Of a stretch of 36,121 nt of DNA, positions 1-7,364 are shown in pieces; position 1 is the first letter of the stretch; each line of letters begins with the position of its first letter. The position numbers and the translations under genes were made by a program. Where the stretch lies: positions 1-36,121 of the forward strand of contig PWRA01000126.1 in NCBI GenBank assembly GCA_003556385.1, given 5' to 3'. Source of the stretch: Dehalococcoidia bacterium (GTDB lineage: Bacteria; Chloroflexota; Dehalococcoidia; GIF9; AB-539-J10). The notes under the pieces were generated by a model. The model did no database searches, had not been told where the DNA came from, and saw nothing but the letters and a program-made list of their open reading frames with translations.

Positions 1-1
1 A

Positions 2-121
2 AGACTCCCTCCGTCCAAGGTGGAGAAGAACGTCCTGGCCTTCAGGGAAGCCCTGCAAGCAGCCGAGGGGTTAAGGGATAGCCTCGCAGCTGTGGAGACC
101 AAGGACGAGTTCGAGATCTAG
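2..121 (+). CDS. C-terminal end of a probable 2-oxoacid:ferredoxin oxidoreductase gamma-type subunit (partial)
   Basis: An open frame runs in from the left edge and stops at TAG (119-121), encoding the last 39 residues of a protein. The tail includes VEKNVLAFREALQAA, which resembles the C-terminal helix of gamma subunits of pyruvate/indolepyruvate:ferredoxin oxidoreductases, where a V/IEKN-x-x-AF-x-G pattern is common. The following gene is an ADP-forming acyl-CoA synthetase, which uses the acyl-CoA that such oxidoreductases make, so the context fits. Only the tail is visible, no catalytic motif can be checked, and the family call rests on a short similarity plus the neighbour. Another alpha-helical C-terminus is possible. 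Confidence 0.5.
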   Translation, partial: RLPPSKVEKNVLAFREALQAAEGLRDSLAAVETKDEFEI

Positions 122-244
122 GTTCGGCTGACAGATACCGACAGCATCGCTACCCCGGGATAGACACCACAGACGACAAAGAGCTATTCGGCACGTCCGC
201 CTGGCCCGGCTGCCGGCGCTTCCAACGACCTCTCGTGGCCGGCG

Positions 245-273
245 TTGACAAACCCGCCGGGACGAATTACCAT
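245..273 (+). promoter_or_regulatory. Sigma-70 promoter of the acyl-CoA synthetase gene
   Basis: TTGACA (245-250), a 17-bp spacer and TACCAT (268-273). The ORF-track start at 245 lies on the -35 box, so it cannot be the translation start of a transcript made from here. This supports the downstream TTG start at 377. Confidence 0.45.
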
Positions 274-376
274 ACAGCCCGGGAGTTATTTCCTGCGGGG
301 CGCGACCACAGAGATATGTCAGTTCCTTGACACGTGCCCGACAACTCTCAGTTCTCATTACACCCGGAGGCCTACA

Positions 377-1834
377 TTGAAAGCCGAACAGATACGACAA
401 CTCGACCACGTCTTCTACCCCAGTACCGTAGCCGTCATAGGAGCTTCCGACGATGACGGCTTCTCCCAGGCCTTGCTGAGCACCAAGCTGAGCGACAGCG
501 TATTCCTGGTGAACCCCAGGCGCAGCGAGCTTCACGGCAGGCGCTGCTACACCACAATCCTCGATATCGAAGAGGAGATCGACTATGTCGTCATCGCAGT
601 GCCGGCTCTGAACGTGCCCGGTGTGCTGGCCGAGTGTATCGCCAAGGGTGTCAAGACGGCCCACGTCTTCTCCGCCGGTTTCAGTGAGACCGGACTGGAG
701 GACAGAAAGGCTCTCGAGGACGAGGTCAAGGAGACGGCCAGGGGCAGAATCGACCTGATCGGTCCCAACTGCATGGGAATACAATGCCCTGGATCCGGCC
801 TGGCCTTCATCCCCGATGCCTCAAGCGAAGAAGGACCCGTGGGGGTGATCTCGCAAAGCGGCACCTTTGCGGAGCAATTCCTCTCCACCGGCAAGCTAAG
901 GAACATACGATTCAGCAAGGTTGTCAGCTATGGCAATGCCGTAGACCTCGACTGTCCCGACTTCCTGGAATACCTGGCGCATGACTCCAGGACCGGGGTC
1001 ATAGCTCTCTATATGGAGGGAACGAGGAACGGCGAGCGACTCAAGGCGGCGATGAGCGAGGCATCCCGCCTGAAGCCGGTAGTAGCCCTCAAGGGAGGGA
1101 TCACCGAGCACGGCCGGAGGGCAGCCTCTTCTCACACGGGCTCACTGGCGGGCGCGCCCGAGATCTGGAGTTCGCTCTTCCGACAGACTGGGGTCGTACA
1201 GGTGGAAAGCTTCGACGAGCTGCGGGATGCCGCGCTGGCCCTGTCCTGCGCGCCGCTCCCAGAAGGCGATGGCGCCGCCATCATCACCAACTCCGGCGGT
1301 TTCAGCGTGCTCGAGACCGACCTGTGCGTCAAAGCAGGACTGGAGGTCCCTCAGTTCACAGAGGCGACGAAGGCCGAGTTGAGCAAGATGATCCCCCTGG
1401 CTGGCACAAGCATAAGCAATCCCCTGGACGCCTGGCCGATATACTACAACCTGCCGGGAACGCCGGGAACGCTCGCCGATGCTATCGGTGTCCTGGCCCA
1501 CGACGCGAACATCCACTCGATAGTGCTCCACTTCGACGAGGTCAGCTACCTGCGCCGCGTCCTGGGAGAGGCAGTCGAAGGTCTCCTGAGGGAACTGATC
1601 AAGGTCATGGTGCAGGGGTGCAAGTACGCACGCGATGAAGTCGGCAAGACTGTAATGGTCTGCGTCGCACTCGATGCCTATTCAGAAGACGAAGAAGACC
1701 GAAGATATCACCTGATGGCTAAGAAGGCGTTCGAAGACGAGGGTTTCCCTGTCTATCCCGCTCTCAACGATGCGATCAAGGCCGTGTTCAACCTGTACAG
1801 GTACAGTATCGCACGCCGAACGCGGCTGGTTTGA
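377..1834 (+). CDS. ADP-forming acyl-CoA synthetase (acetate-CoA ligase type), alpha subunit
   Basis: This is the CoA-binding and phosphohistidine subunit of an NDP-forming acyl-CoA synthetase, which converts acyl-CoA, ADP and phosphate to acid, CoA and ATP by substrate-level phosphorylation. The CoA-binding Rossmann domain is at the N-terminus (VAVIGAS, residues 18-24). It is followed by the succinyl-CoA-ligase-like flavodoxin domains (LIGPNCMG near 128, VISQSGTFAEQ near 158) and the loop SSHTGSLAG with His253, the likely phosphorylated histidine. I place the start at TTG 377 because GGAGG (366-370) sits 6 nt upstream and the family begins about 15 residues before VAVIGAS; the 529-residue ORF begins on a promoter. 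The product is 485 residues, a normal alpha-subunit length. No ATP-grasp beta subunit is fused or follows, so it must be encoded elsewhere or upstream of the window. The substrate acid cannot be told from sequence. Confidence 0.85.
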   Translation: MKAEQIRQLDHVFYPSTVAVIGASDDDGFSQALLSTKLSDSVFLVNPRRSELHGRRCYTTILDIEEEIDYVVIAVPALNVPGVLAECIAKGVKTAHVFSAGFSETGLEDRKALEDEVKETARGRIDLIGPNCMGIQCPGSGLAFIPDASSEEGPVGVISQSGTFAEQFLSTGKLRNIRFSKVVSYGNAVDLDCPDFLEYLAHDSRTGVIALYMEGTRNGERLKAAMSEASRLKPVVALKGGITEHGRRAASSHTGSLAGAPEIWSSLFRQTGVVQVESFDELRDAALALSCAPLPEGDGAAIITNSGGFSVLETDLCVKAGLEVPQFTEATKAELSKMIPLAGTSISNPLDAWPIYYNLPGTPGTLADAIGVLAHDANIHSIVLHFDEVSYLRRVLGEAVEGLLRELIKVMVQGCKYARDEVGKTVMVCVALDAYSEDEEDRRYHLMAKKAFEDEGFPVYPALNDAIKAVFNLYRYSIARRTRLV

Positions 1835-1860
1835 CATCAGGTAGCTGGGGGTGCTAGACT
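1831..1860 (+). promoter_or_regulatory. Promoter of the rplU-rpmA-rpmE operon
   Basis: TTGACA (1831-1836) overlaps the stop codon of the preceding gene. An 18-bp spacer leads to an extended -10, TGCTAGACT (1852-1860). Predicted transcription begins near 1867, giving a leader of about 19 nt that holds only the Shine-Dalgarno. There is no room for an L21-type regulatory leader RNA. Confidence 0.5.
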
Positions 1861-1885
1861 TTCCCGTTCCGTACGGAGGTGGCAG

Positions 1886-2221
1886 ATTTACGCGATCATT
1901 GAAGTAGGTGGCAAGCAGTACAAGGTAGCGCCCGAGCAAACGATCGAAGTCGAGCGCATGGATGTCCGTGAAGGGGACACGGTTGCGCTGGACAAGGTGT
2001 TGTTCATCGGCGGAGACGACCGCAGGCAGGTCGGCAATCCGACCATCGAGGGAGCACGGGTGAAGGCAACCTGTCTGGGCGAGGCAAAGGGGGACAAGGT
2101 TATCGTCTTCAAGTACAAACCCAAGACGCGCTACCGCAGCAAGAGGGGACATCGTCAGATGCATACGAGAATAGTGATTAACGAGATCATCAAGGGCAAG
2201 GAGAGCAAGCATGGCGCATAA
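1886..2221 (+). CDS. rplU: 50S ribosomal protein L21 (ATT start codon)
   Basis: L21 binds 23S rRNA in the large ribosomal subunit. The ORF track starts at ATG 1958, but the same frame is open upstream and encodes [17 protein letters not shown], the hallmark L21 N-terminus. Immediately before this is ATT (1886-1888), preceded by GGAGG (1875-1879) at 6-nt spacing. No ATG, GTG or TTG lies in frame between the predicted transcription start and this point, so translation should begin at ATT. The protein is 111 residues, slightly longer than the usual 100-105, with the conserved [17 protein letters not shown] segment near the C-terminus. It overlaps rpmA by 11 nt, indicating translational coupling. 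A base-call error turning ATG into ATT is the main alternative. Confidence 0.9.
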   Translation: MYAIIEVGGKQYKVAPEQTIEVERMDVREGDTVALDKVLFIGGDDRRQVGNPTIEGARVKATCLGEAKGDKVIVFKYKPKTRYRSKRGHRQMHTRIVINEIIKGKESKHGA

Positions 2222-2462
2222 GAAAGGCGGCGGCAGCACAAGATGCGGCAGGGATAGCCAGTCCAAGCGATTGGGCGTAAAGAGATACGGAGGAGAGCAG
2301 GTACGCGCGGGCACGATCCTGGTCCGCCAGCGCGGCACGCGCATACTGCCGGGAACCAACGTCGGCCTCGGCAGGGACTTCACCCTGTTCGCCCTGATAG
2401 ACGGCCACGTGACATATGAGCCGGCAAACAGATACAAGAAGAAGGTCAGCATATACGAATGA
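2211..2462 (+). CDS. rpmA: 50S ribosomal protein L27
   Basis: L27 sits near the peptidyl-transferase centre and its N-terminal tail reaches the tRNA acceptor ends. The protein has the invariant N-terminus [20 protein letters not shown], the GxxVxxGxIxVRQRGT core and the NVGxGRDxTLFA motif; at 83 residues it is full length. The tail begins directly with MAHKKGGG, so it lacks the Firmicutes-type cleavable N-terminal extension. It overlaps the end of rplU and shares ATGA (2459-2462) with rpmE, so the three genes form one translationally coupled unit. Confidence 0.97.
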   Translation: MAHKKGGGSTRCGRDSQSKRLGVKRYGGEQVRAGTILVRQRGTRILPGTNVGLGRDFTLFALIDGHVTYEPANRYKKKVSIYE

Positions 2463-2662
2463 AAGACAAGATTCATCCCAAGTACAATGAGGATGCCAAA
2501 GTAACCTGCCTCTGCGGCAATAGCTTCGTCACCGGTTCGGTCAGACCTCAGATCAGAATAGAGGTGTGCAGCAAGTGCCACCCCTTCTATACAGGTGAGC
2601 AGAGGATAGTCGACTCCATGGGGCGGGTCGAGCGCTTCAAGCAGAAGTATAAGATGAAATGA
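2459..2662 (+). CDS. rpmE: 50S ribosomal protein L31, zinc-binding form
   Basis: A 67-residue L31 with [17 protein letters not shown] at the N-terminus. Cysteines at CLC (17 and 19) and in CSKC near 37-40 match the zinc-binding C+ form, as opposed to the zinc-free form that replaces it under zinc limitation. L31 sits at the central protuberance and bridges the subunits. Its start overlaps the rpmA stop as ATGA. A GC-rich hairpin directly follows the stop codon, so this is probably the last gene of the operon. Confidence 0.95.
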   Translation: MKDKIHPKYNEDAKVTCLCGNSFVTGSVRPQIRIEVCSKCHPFYTGEQRIVDSMGRVERFKQKYKMK

Positions 2663-2667
2663 AGCCG

Positions 2668-2687
2668 ACTGCCCGACCTCGGGCAGT
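2668..2687 (+). terminator. Hairpin after rpmE
   Basis: ACTGCCCG-ACCT-CGGGCAGT is a perfect 8-bp stem with a 4-nt loop, starting 6 nt after the rpmE stop codon. No T-run follows, so it is a terminator-like or RNA-stabilising hairpin rather than a textbook intrinsic terminator. Confidence 0.5.
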
Positions 2688-2748
2688 ATCCGAAGTTGCG
2701 CCTGCATAGATCAACTCATGCCCAATGACCATCCCCCGCGAGCTACCT

Positions 2749-2776
2749 TTGCCTTTTCTGCGCTTTCTGTCATAAT
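2749..2776 (+). promoter_or_regulatory. Promoter of the DUF1385 gene
   Basis: TTGCCT (2749-2754), a 16-bp spacer and an extended -10, TGTCATAAT (2768-2776). It lies between the rpmE hairpin and the chosen start codon at 2848. Confidence 0.4.
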
Positions 2777-2847
2777 TGGCGTACGGGGAAGCATGTTCCA
2801 GATTCAGACAGGATCGGTCACTTCACAACAGGAGCATTGAGGCGCTG

Positions 2848-3795
2848 ATGTCGAAACCTTTCCACTACGGCGGGCAGGCAGTCATCGAGGGCGTGATGAT
2901 GCGCGGCAGGGACAGGGTGGCTATATCTGTACGTCAGCCGGACGGCAAACTGAGTATCATTACCCAGCCTCTGGCCGGCGTATCCAGAGGGCGCCTCAGG
3001 GAAACGCCTGTGGCAAGGGGACTCATAACGCTGGGCGAAACCCTGATCCTGGGCACGCGGGCACTGCTGCACTCCGCCCAGATCGCAGCAGCCGAGGAGG
3101 GGGAGAAGATATCGCCCTTTGTGCTGGGAGGCACCGTAGCCGTAAGCCTGGGTTTTGCCGTGGCGCTCTTCTTTGTGGTTCCTCTTGTCGCCACCCGCTA
3201 CCTCATCGAACCTTACATCAACTCCTCCTTGCTGAGCGTAGTCCTTGAGGGATTCATCCGTATCGGGATTTTCATCGCCTACCTAAGGTTGATAGCATTC
3301 ATGCCGGACATCCGGCGGGTGTTTGCCTATCACGGAGCCGAGCACAAGACCGTGAATGCCTACGAAGCAGGCATGCCACTGGAGGTGGAATCGGTCAGGA
3401 ACTACCCCACCGCGCACGTCCGCTGCGGCACCTCCTTCCTGGTTATCGTGCTAGTAATAGCCATCTTCCTCTTCGCGCTTATGGATGTCTTGCTGGGCCG
3501 GCCACCCCTCTGGCTGCGCACGTTGTCCCGCATAGCCCTCATCCCGGTCATCGGTGCCGTCAGCTATGAGATCATGAAGTTCGGAGCCGTCCACGCCAAG
3601 AACACCGCAGTCCGCATCCTGCTTGCTCCGGGCCTGCTGCTACAGTCGATGACCACGAGGGAACCCGATGACAGCCAGATCGAGGCGGCCATATCGGCGC
3701 TGAACGGCGTCATCGATGTCGAGGAAGCAGCCGATCCCCACACCGACACACCACCGGCGGACGACGAGGAACTGGCGCCTCTAGCACCATCCTGA
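2848..3795 (+). CDS. DUF1385 family multi-pass membrane protein (YqhQ-like)
   Basis: A 315-residue integral membrane protein of the DUF1385 family, whose biochemical role I do not know. The family's markers are present: the N-terminal YGGQAVIEGVMMRGRD, the central FAYHGAEHKTVNAYE and RCGTSFL. The clustered His and Glu residues have led to predictions of a metal-dependent activity. About four hydrophobic segments are visible (near residues 90-115, 128-150, 195-215 and 230-255), followed by an acidic, proline-rich tail. I start at ATG 2848, not 2776, because the conserved family sequence begins there and GAGG lies 5-6 nt upstream; the ORF-track start sits on the -10 box. The rpmE-DUF1385 adjacency recurs in Firmicutes and Chloroflexota, where prfA usually follows; here a nitroreductase follows instead. 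Confidence 0.85.
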   Translation: MSKPFHYGGQAVIEGVMMRGRDRVAISVRQPDGKLSIITQPLAGVSRGRLRETPVARGLITLGETLILGTRALLHSAQIAAAEEGEKISPFVLGGTVAVSLGFAVALFFVVPLVATRYLIEPYINSSLLSVVLEGFIRIGIFIAYLRLIAFMPDIRRVFAYHGAEHKTVNAYEAGMPLEVESVRNYPTAHVRCGTSFLVIVLVIAIFLFALMDVLLGRPPLWLRTLSRIALIPVIGAVSYEIMKFGAVHAKNTAVRILLAPGLLLQSMTTREPDDSQIEAAISALNGVIDVEEAADPHTDTPPADDEELAPLAPS

Positions 3796-3861
3796 AAGCC
3801 GGCACATGGGCGGCCGGTCTGTAGCATAGACATGCGCCCTTGAAGACATCCGGGCGGTGCG

Positions 3862-3870
3862 TGTTATAGT
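3862..3870 (+). promoter_or_regulatory. Extended -10 element upstream of the nitroreductase
   Basis: TGTTATAGT matches an extended -10. It lies about 50 nt before the start codon, leaving a leader that carries GGAAGAGG as Shine-Dalgarno. No good -35 was seen. Confidence 0.35.
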
Positions 3871-3919
3871 ATGACGCTGCACTGAGCAGGTCTCAGCTGC
3901 AAGAGAAAGGAAGAGGCTT

Positions 3920-4594
3920 ATGGATGTCATCGAAGCTGTCCAGCAGCGCACGAGTATCAGGGGTTTCAGACCCGACCCCGTCCCCAGGGAGGTCATGGAG
4001 CGGATACTGGAGCTGGCCACCCGTGCCCCTTCGGCCATGAACACTCAACCGTGGGAGTTCATTGTGATCACCGGCGATGTCCTCAAGAAGATCAGACGGG
4101 ATAACGTTGAGCGCATCAGATCAGGAGCATCGCCCAATCCGCAGCACGTGGTCGTGGACTGGCCCCGGGAGAGCATCTATCGCCAGCGCCAGGTAGACCT
4201 GGCAAAGCAGCTTTTCCAGGCGATGGGCATAGAGAGAGAGGACAAAGAGAAGAGGGCCCAGTGGATGGAGCGGGGATTTCGCTACTTCGATGCGCCGGCG
4301 GCGATCATCATCTGTACCGACCGCGCCCTGAGCGAGAGCGGGCCGCTTCTCGACATCGGCGCCGCTATACAGACTATCTGCCTCGCCGCGCTCCCGTTCG
4401 GGCTCGGCACCTGCATCGAAGACCAGGGGGTCATGTACCCCGACGTCCTGAGACAGTACGCCGACATACCCGACTCGAAGCGCATTATCATGGCCGTCGC
4501 CATAGGCTATCCCGACCCCGGGTTTCCCGCCAACAGGGTCAGGGCTGACAGAGCACCCGTGGAAAGTGTCACTACCTGGCTCGGCTTCGAATGA
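3920..4594 (+). CDS. Nitroreductase family FMN-dependent oxidoreductase
   Basis: A 224-residue flavoprotein of the nitroreductase fold, which uses FMN and NAD(P)H to reduce varied substrates; the true substrate is unknown. Recognisable motifs are the N-terminal RTSIRGFRPDPVP (FMN phosphate-binding Arg and Ser), APSAMNTQPWEFIV (FMN ring contact), and the C-terminal ALPFGLGTCIEDQG plus VAIGYPDPGFPANR. Length fits the family. GGAAGAGG upstream supports ATG 3920. It stands as a single gene with its own promoter and a hairpin at 4617-4633. Confidence 0.88.
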   Translation: MDVIEAVQQRTSIRGFRPDPVPREVMERILELATRAPSAMNTQPWEFIVITGDVLKKIRRDNVERIRSGASPNPQHVVVDWPRESIYRQRQVDLAKQLFQAMGIEREDKEKRAQWMERGFRYFDAPAAIIICTDRALSESGPLLDIGAAIQTICLAALPFGLGTCIEDQGVMYPDVLRQYADIPDSKRIIMAVAIGYPDPGFPANRVRADRAPVESVTTWLGFE

Positions 4595-4891
4595 GACGAC
4601 CCATCGCGCCACCGGTCCGCACCTTCTGTGCGGCTCATCAACCCTTGCCCTGTCAACTGAGCGGCTCCCTCCCCCGTCGGCATATCGGCCAGCGTCAGCC
4701 TGACAGTCTCTGACCTACCCCGACAGCAAGATTCCACGCCTGGTCGGCTCGGCCGCAGGCTTTCCGGGAGTCTCTGACCACGGCTCCGCAGGAGTTCTGC
4801 CTACCCGAACCGCGCCCCGGGTTTGGAGAAACCGGCCTGTTGCTAGTACACTTATTTATCGGAGCAGACTCGATTCTTCATATGGGCGGAC
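4595..4891. other. Intergenic region with two hairpins
   Basis: No coding signal is seen in this 297-nt gap. CCGCAC-CTTCT-GTGCGG (4617-4633) is a 6-bp hairpin just after the nitroreductase stop and may act as its terminator. A second dyad, GGTTT-GGAG-AAACC (4819-4832), lies upstream of the sigma gene. No copy of the ECF-type promoter found at 5573 and 7312 is present here, so the sigma gene does not obviously activate itself. Confidence 0.4.
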
Positions 4892-5455
4892 ATGGACCTA
4901 CACAGAGAAAGGGAACTGGTCACGCGAGCACGGAAGGACCCCGCTGCCTTTGCTCAGCTTTACGACCACTATTATCCCAGGATATTCGGCTATGTGCTCA
5001 GGCGGACCGCAGACGTTGAAGCCGCCCAGGATATAACTGCGGAGACCTTCTCCTGCGCCTTGGGAAAGTTCTGGCAATTTCGCTGGCGCAGCATCTCCTT
5101 TTCTTCCTGGCTCTACAAGATCGCCGGCAACGAGACCAACCGCTACTTCAGAGCAGCACAGTACCGCAAGTCGGTATCCCTGGAGGAACTACAGGCAGAA
5201 GGATATGATCCCATAGCGCCCTGCGACCTGGAGGGCGAGCTGATCGAGGCACAGGAAAGGCTGGAACGGCACAGGGAGTACCTGGAGATTCAGAAGAAGA
5301 TCGCCCGGCTGCCCGCCCAGTACCAGGAGGTCATAGCCCTCAGGTTCTTTGAGCACAAGCAACTCAAGGAAATCGCCCAGATCCTGGGCAAAAAAGAGGG
5401 AACCGTAAAGTCCCTCCTCCACCGGGCCATCGAGAGGCTCAGACAAGCCGAATAA
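4892..5455 (+). CDS. ECF-type sigma-70 factor
   Basis: A 187-residue alternative sigma factor with only regions 2 and 4. Region 2 spans about residues 20-95 (AQLYDHYYPRIFGYVLRRT, then AQDITAETF and WLYKIAGNETNRYFR, the -10 recognition part). A linker of about 35 residues leads to region 4 (RLPAQYQEVIALRFFEH, LKEIAQILGKKEGTVKSLLHRAIERLRQ), which contacts the -35. It is probably the regulator of the following exported-protein cluster: two matching ECF-type promoters lie at 5573 and 7312, and the gene at 7365 looks like a membrane anti-sigma partner. That link is inferred from position and motif. A GGGCGGA element precedes the ATG. Confidence 0.9.
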   Translation: MDLHRERELVTRARKDPAAFAQLYDHYYPRIFGYVLRRTADVEAAQDITAETFSCALGKFWQFRWRSISFSSWLYKIAGNETNRYFRAAQYRKSVSLEELQAEGYDPIAPCDLEGELIEAQERLERHREYLEIQKKIARLPAQYQEVIALRFFEHKQLKEIAQILGKKEGTVKSLLHRAIERLRQAE

Positions 5456-5457
5456 TC

Positions 5458-5564
5458 AAAATAGGGACACGTCCATTTTCTCACCGCACGTCGTCACTCT
5501 CTCTGGATGACAGGGGATCGACCTAGAAGTGTCCCTGCCAGAAAAATGGACGTGTCCCTATTTT
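5458..5564. repeat. REPIN/MITE-like element with perfect 22-bp inverted ends
   Basis: AAAATAGGGACACGTCCATTTT (5458-5479) is repeated as its exact reverse complement at 5543-5564, enclosing 63 nt. A shorter GTGTCCCT motif also occurs inside, near 5530. AATAGGGACA/TGTCCCTATT ends are typical of REP-type elements mobilised by RAYT (IS200-like) transposases; no transposase is in the window. It starts 3 nt after the sigma factor stop codon and ends 9 nt before the ECF-type promoter, so it may also terminate or insulate transcription. Confidence 0.75.
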
Positions 5565-5572
5565 CCAGAAGA

Positions 5573-5614
5573 AATGCAACCTTTTTCGAACTTGTGCATT
5601 ATATATATAGGGGG
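5573..5614 (+). promoter_or_regulatory. ECF-type promoter, copy 1
   Basis: AATGCAACCTTTTTCGAAC continues into TTGTGCATTATATATATAG. It matches the element at 7312-7353 at all but about three of 42 positions. The TGCAACCTTTTT core is the AAC-containing -35 typical of ECF sigma promoters, with a -10 region near GCATTATA. AATGCA and TGCATT also form an imperfect dyad around it. It drives the lipoprotein gene at 5673. Confidence 0.65.
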
Positions 5615-5672
5615 CCGGTGAGAATCCGTGGTAGCAGGTTTGGATGACCGAGGAATCTGGAAGGAGGCGTTA

Positions 5673-6062
5673 ATGAGAAAGGCAGGAAAAGTATTCTTAC
5701 TGGCATTGGCTTTGCTTCTTGTAAGCCTGTCAGTGGGTGGATGCATGGAGCCTTATACTCCTTCTCCGGATCTGGTGTATATCGAGATCATCCGCCCGAC
5801 GGATGTGGGGAATCCGCATCAGGCCGAAGTCACGGTAGGTGGTCCGGCGAGCCTCGTTATTGATTGGGGCTCGGTTGACCAGGATGGGAGCATCTTGTCC
5901 GCCGACGCAGGGGTCAGAGAGATGATACTGACAAAACCGGACGTACTGGTTAGCTACTCCGAGGTTTATGACCTGGGAGTCCTTCAACCCGGCGAGTACA
6001 CGTTTGAGTTCTACGCCGAGGGCGAATTCATGGCCAGCACTGACTTCAGCGTGGAAGAATAG
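5673..6062 (+). CDS. Small secreted lipoprotein of unknown function
   Basis: A 129-residue protein with a lipoprotein signal peptide: basic MRKAGK, a hydrophobic core, then a lipobox ending SVGGC near residue 24. The mature part is beta-rich and reads like a single Ig/CARDB-type domain, with a region like LVIDWGSVDQDG and the closing stretch GVLQPGEYTFEFYAEGEF. I do not recognise a named family. The start is ATG 5673, not 5628, because AAGGAGG (5661-5667) lies 5 nt upstream and the signal peptide begins there. It is the first gene after ECF-type promoter copy 1, which suggests envelope-stress or surface control. Confidence 0.75.
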   Translation: MRKAGKVFLLALALLLVSLSVGGCMEPYTPSPDLVYIEIIRPTDVGNPHQAEVTVGGPASLVIDWGSVDQDGSILSADAGVREMILTKPDVLVSYSEVYDLGVLQPGEYTFEFYAEGEFMASTDFSVEE

Positions 6063-6206
6063 CGGTTGCGCATTACAAGCAAGAGATGAGCGCCGGACTA
6101 ACGAAAAAAGCTTTGGAGAAACCATGCGACAGCGAGTATTTGAGGTAAGAGCAGAGACGATCACGAGAAGAAAGCCTCTGGCTTCCGTGGTCTTGAGGAG
6201 GATGAC

Positions 6207-7271
6207 ATGAAGAAGAAGGTCTTACTTACCACCGTAATCCTGAGCTTGTCGGCACTGGCATTTGTCATCATAGGATTCGGAGGGGGAGGCGTGAGGCTTG
6301 AGACAGCCGATATCGAGTTCAGCAGGGCCGGGGTGGCACAGTTTCAGCAGGACAGTCTCGCTGGAGGAGCACGCAGAGACACGTGCGGCACGGCGGGCCT
6401 GCCGCCCGGGGCCCTGCTCATGGACCTCTCCCTTCGATACAGCCTCAAGGGAATCGTCGACCCTGACCTGGGAGCAATTCTAGAGAGCATTGGACCCATT
6501 TCAGTGGAGGCCACCATCCCCTCACTGGGCGACGAACCAGTCTTCCAGATCACTTTAGAGTCGCTCTCTGGAAGCTGGCGGTCGGTAACAGGCCAGACTG
6601 CCCGGATGGACCTTTCGGCCAGTATTCACAACCGGAATCCCTACCAGTTCGCGCTGCACACTATAGAGTACAGGGTTGACGTTGGCGGCGTGCCCCTGGC
6701 CCGGGGAACATCCGATAGGACTCACACCTTTCGGCCGGATTCCAGGCATGGAGTCAGCACAGAAGCCGTGGTCGACACGGTCTCGGCAGACGACTTATCC
6801 CGGGCTTACGTACGGCAATTCCTGAGATCCACCTTCAGCATCGACATCGCAGTGGCCCTGGAGCTGCCCGAAGAAATAGCAGACGACCTACATCAAGAGA
6901 TGCTAACTGTGCTGATCAGGGAAGGGAGCGAGGATTCCGCGGTTGAGGTCATCGCCCGCACCCAAGCAGACGGCCGCGAGAATGACAACCTCGGGCACGA
7001 CCAGTGGGCATACTCTGATGTCTACCGCACAGGGACTCCGAACCTTGACCTCGTGAGGGAGTTTCACGAGGAGTTCCACGTCTGCGATCTTGACTATGCG
7101 TCCGGCGACGAACGTCTCATTGTTTTTGCCGGCGTCAGAATCGACGGCTACTATTGGCTGATGATAAGGGAGGAGAACTGGGACGTTATATATGAGACGG
7201 TCGAACAGCTACAAGAAGCTATGGGTGAGGATTTCCCGGTTGCGATAAGCGTGGGTAGCCTCGAACGGTGA
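6207..7271 (+). CDS. Exported protein with LEA14/WHy-like domain
   Basis: A 354-residue protein with an N-terminal signal or anchor (MKKKVLLTTVILSLSALAFVII). The segment around residues 130-175 (ASIHNRNPYQFALHTIEYRV, then VDVGGVPLARGTSD) matches the pattern of LEA14/WHy domains, in which an N-P pair is followed by alternating strands and a v-g-g-x-x-l-a-x-G loop. The C-terminal third is acidic, with EFHEEFHVCDLDY, and is unassigned. GAGGAGGATGAC precedes the ATG. It lies 144 nt after the lipoprotein gene with no promoter seen between, so it probably belongs to the same transcript. Its role is unknown; an extracytoplasmic or cell-surface function is inferred from the signal. Confidence 0.6.
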   Translation: MKKKVLLTTVILSLSALAFVIIGFGGGGVRLETADIEFSRAGVAQFQQDSLAGGARRDTCGTAGLPPGALLMDLSLRYSLKGIVDPDLGAILESIGPISVEATIPSLGDEPVFQITLESLSGSWRSVTGQTARMDLSASIHNRNPYQFALHTIEYRVDVGGVPLARGTSDRTHTFRPDSRHGVSTEAVVDTVSADDLSRAYVRQFLRSTFSIDIAVALELPEEIADDLHQEMLTVLIREGSEDSAVEVIARTQADGRENDNLGHDQWAYSDVYRTGTPNLDLVREFHEEFHVCDLDYASGDERLIVFAGVRIDGYYWLMIREENWDVIYETVEQLQEAMGEDFPVAISVGSLER

Positions 7272-7311
7272 CACTGCCAGCGCGGCACCCAGGCATTGAG
7301 GAAGACGGAAT

Positions 7312-7353
7312 AATGCAACCTTTTTCGACCTTGTGCATTATATCTATAGAGGG
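7312..7353 (+). promoter_or_regulatory. ECF-type promoter, copy 2
   Basis: AATGCAACCTTTTTCGACC continues into TTGTGCATTATATCTATAG. It is nearly identical to the element at 5573-5614 over 42 nt. It ends 11 nt before the start codon of the putative anti-sigma gene, so the Shine-Dalgarno GGGAG follows it directly. Confidence 0.65.
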
Positions 7354-7364
7354 AGATTGAAGAG

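Noticed and set aside
71-784. 237-residue minus-strand ORF
   Set aside because: Covers the promoter and start of the acyl-CoA synthetase gene in antisense; no motif.
1682-2707. 341-residue minus-strand ORF
   Set aside because: It lies antisense to the acyl-CoA synthetase 3' end and all three ribosomal protein genes; the plus-strand genes are certain and the ORF has no family features.
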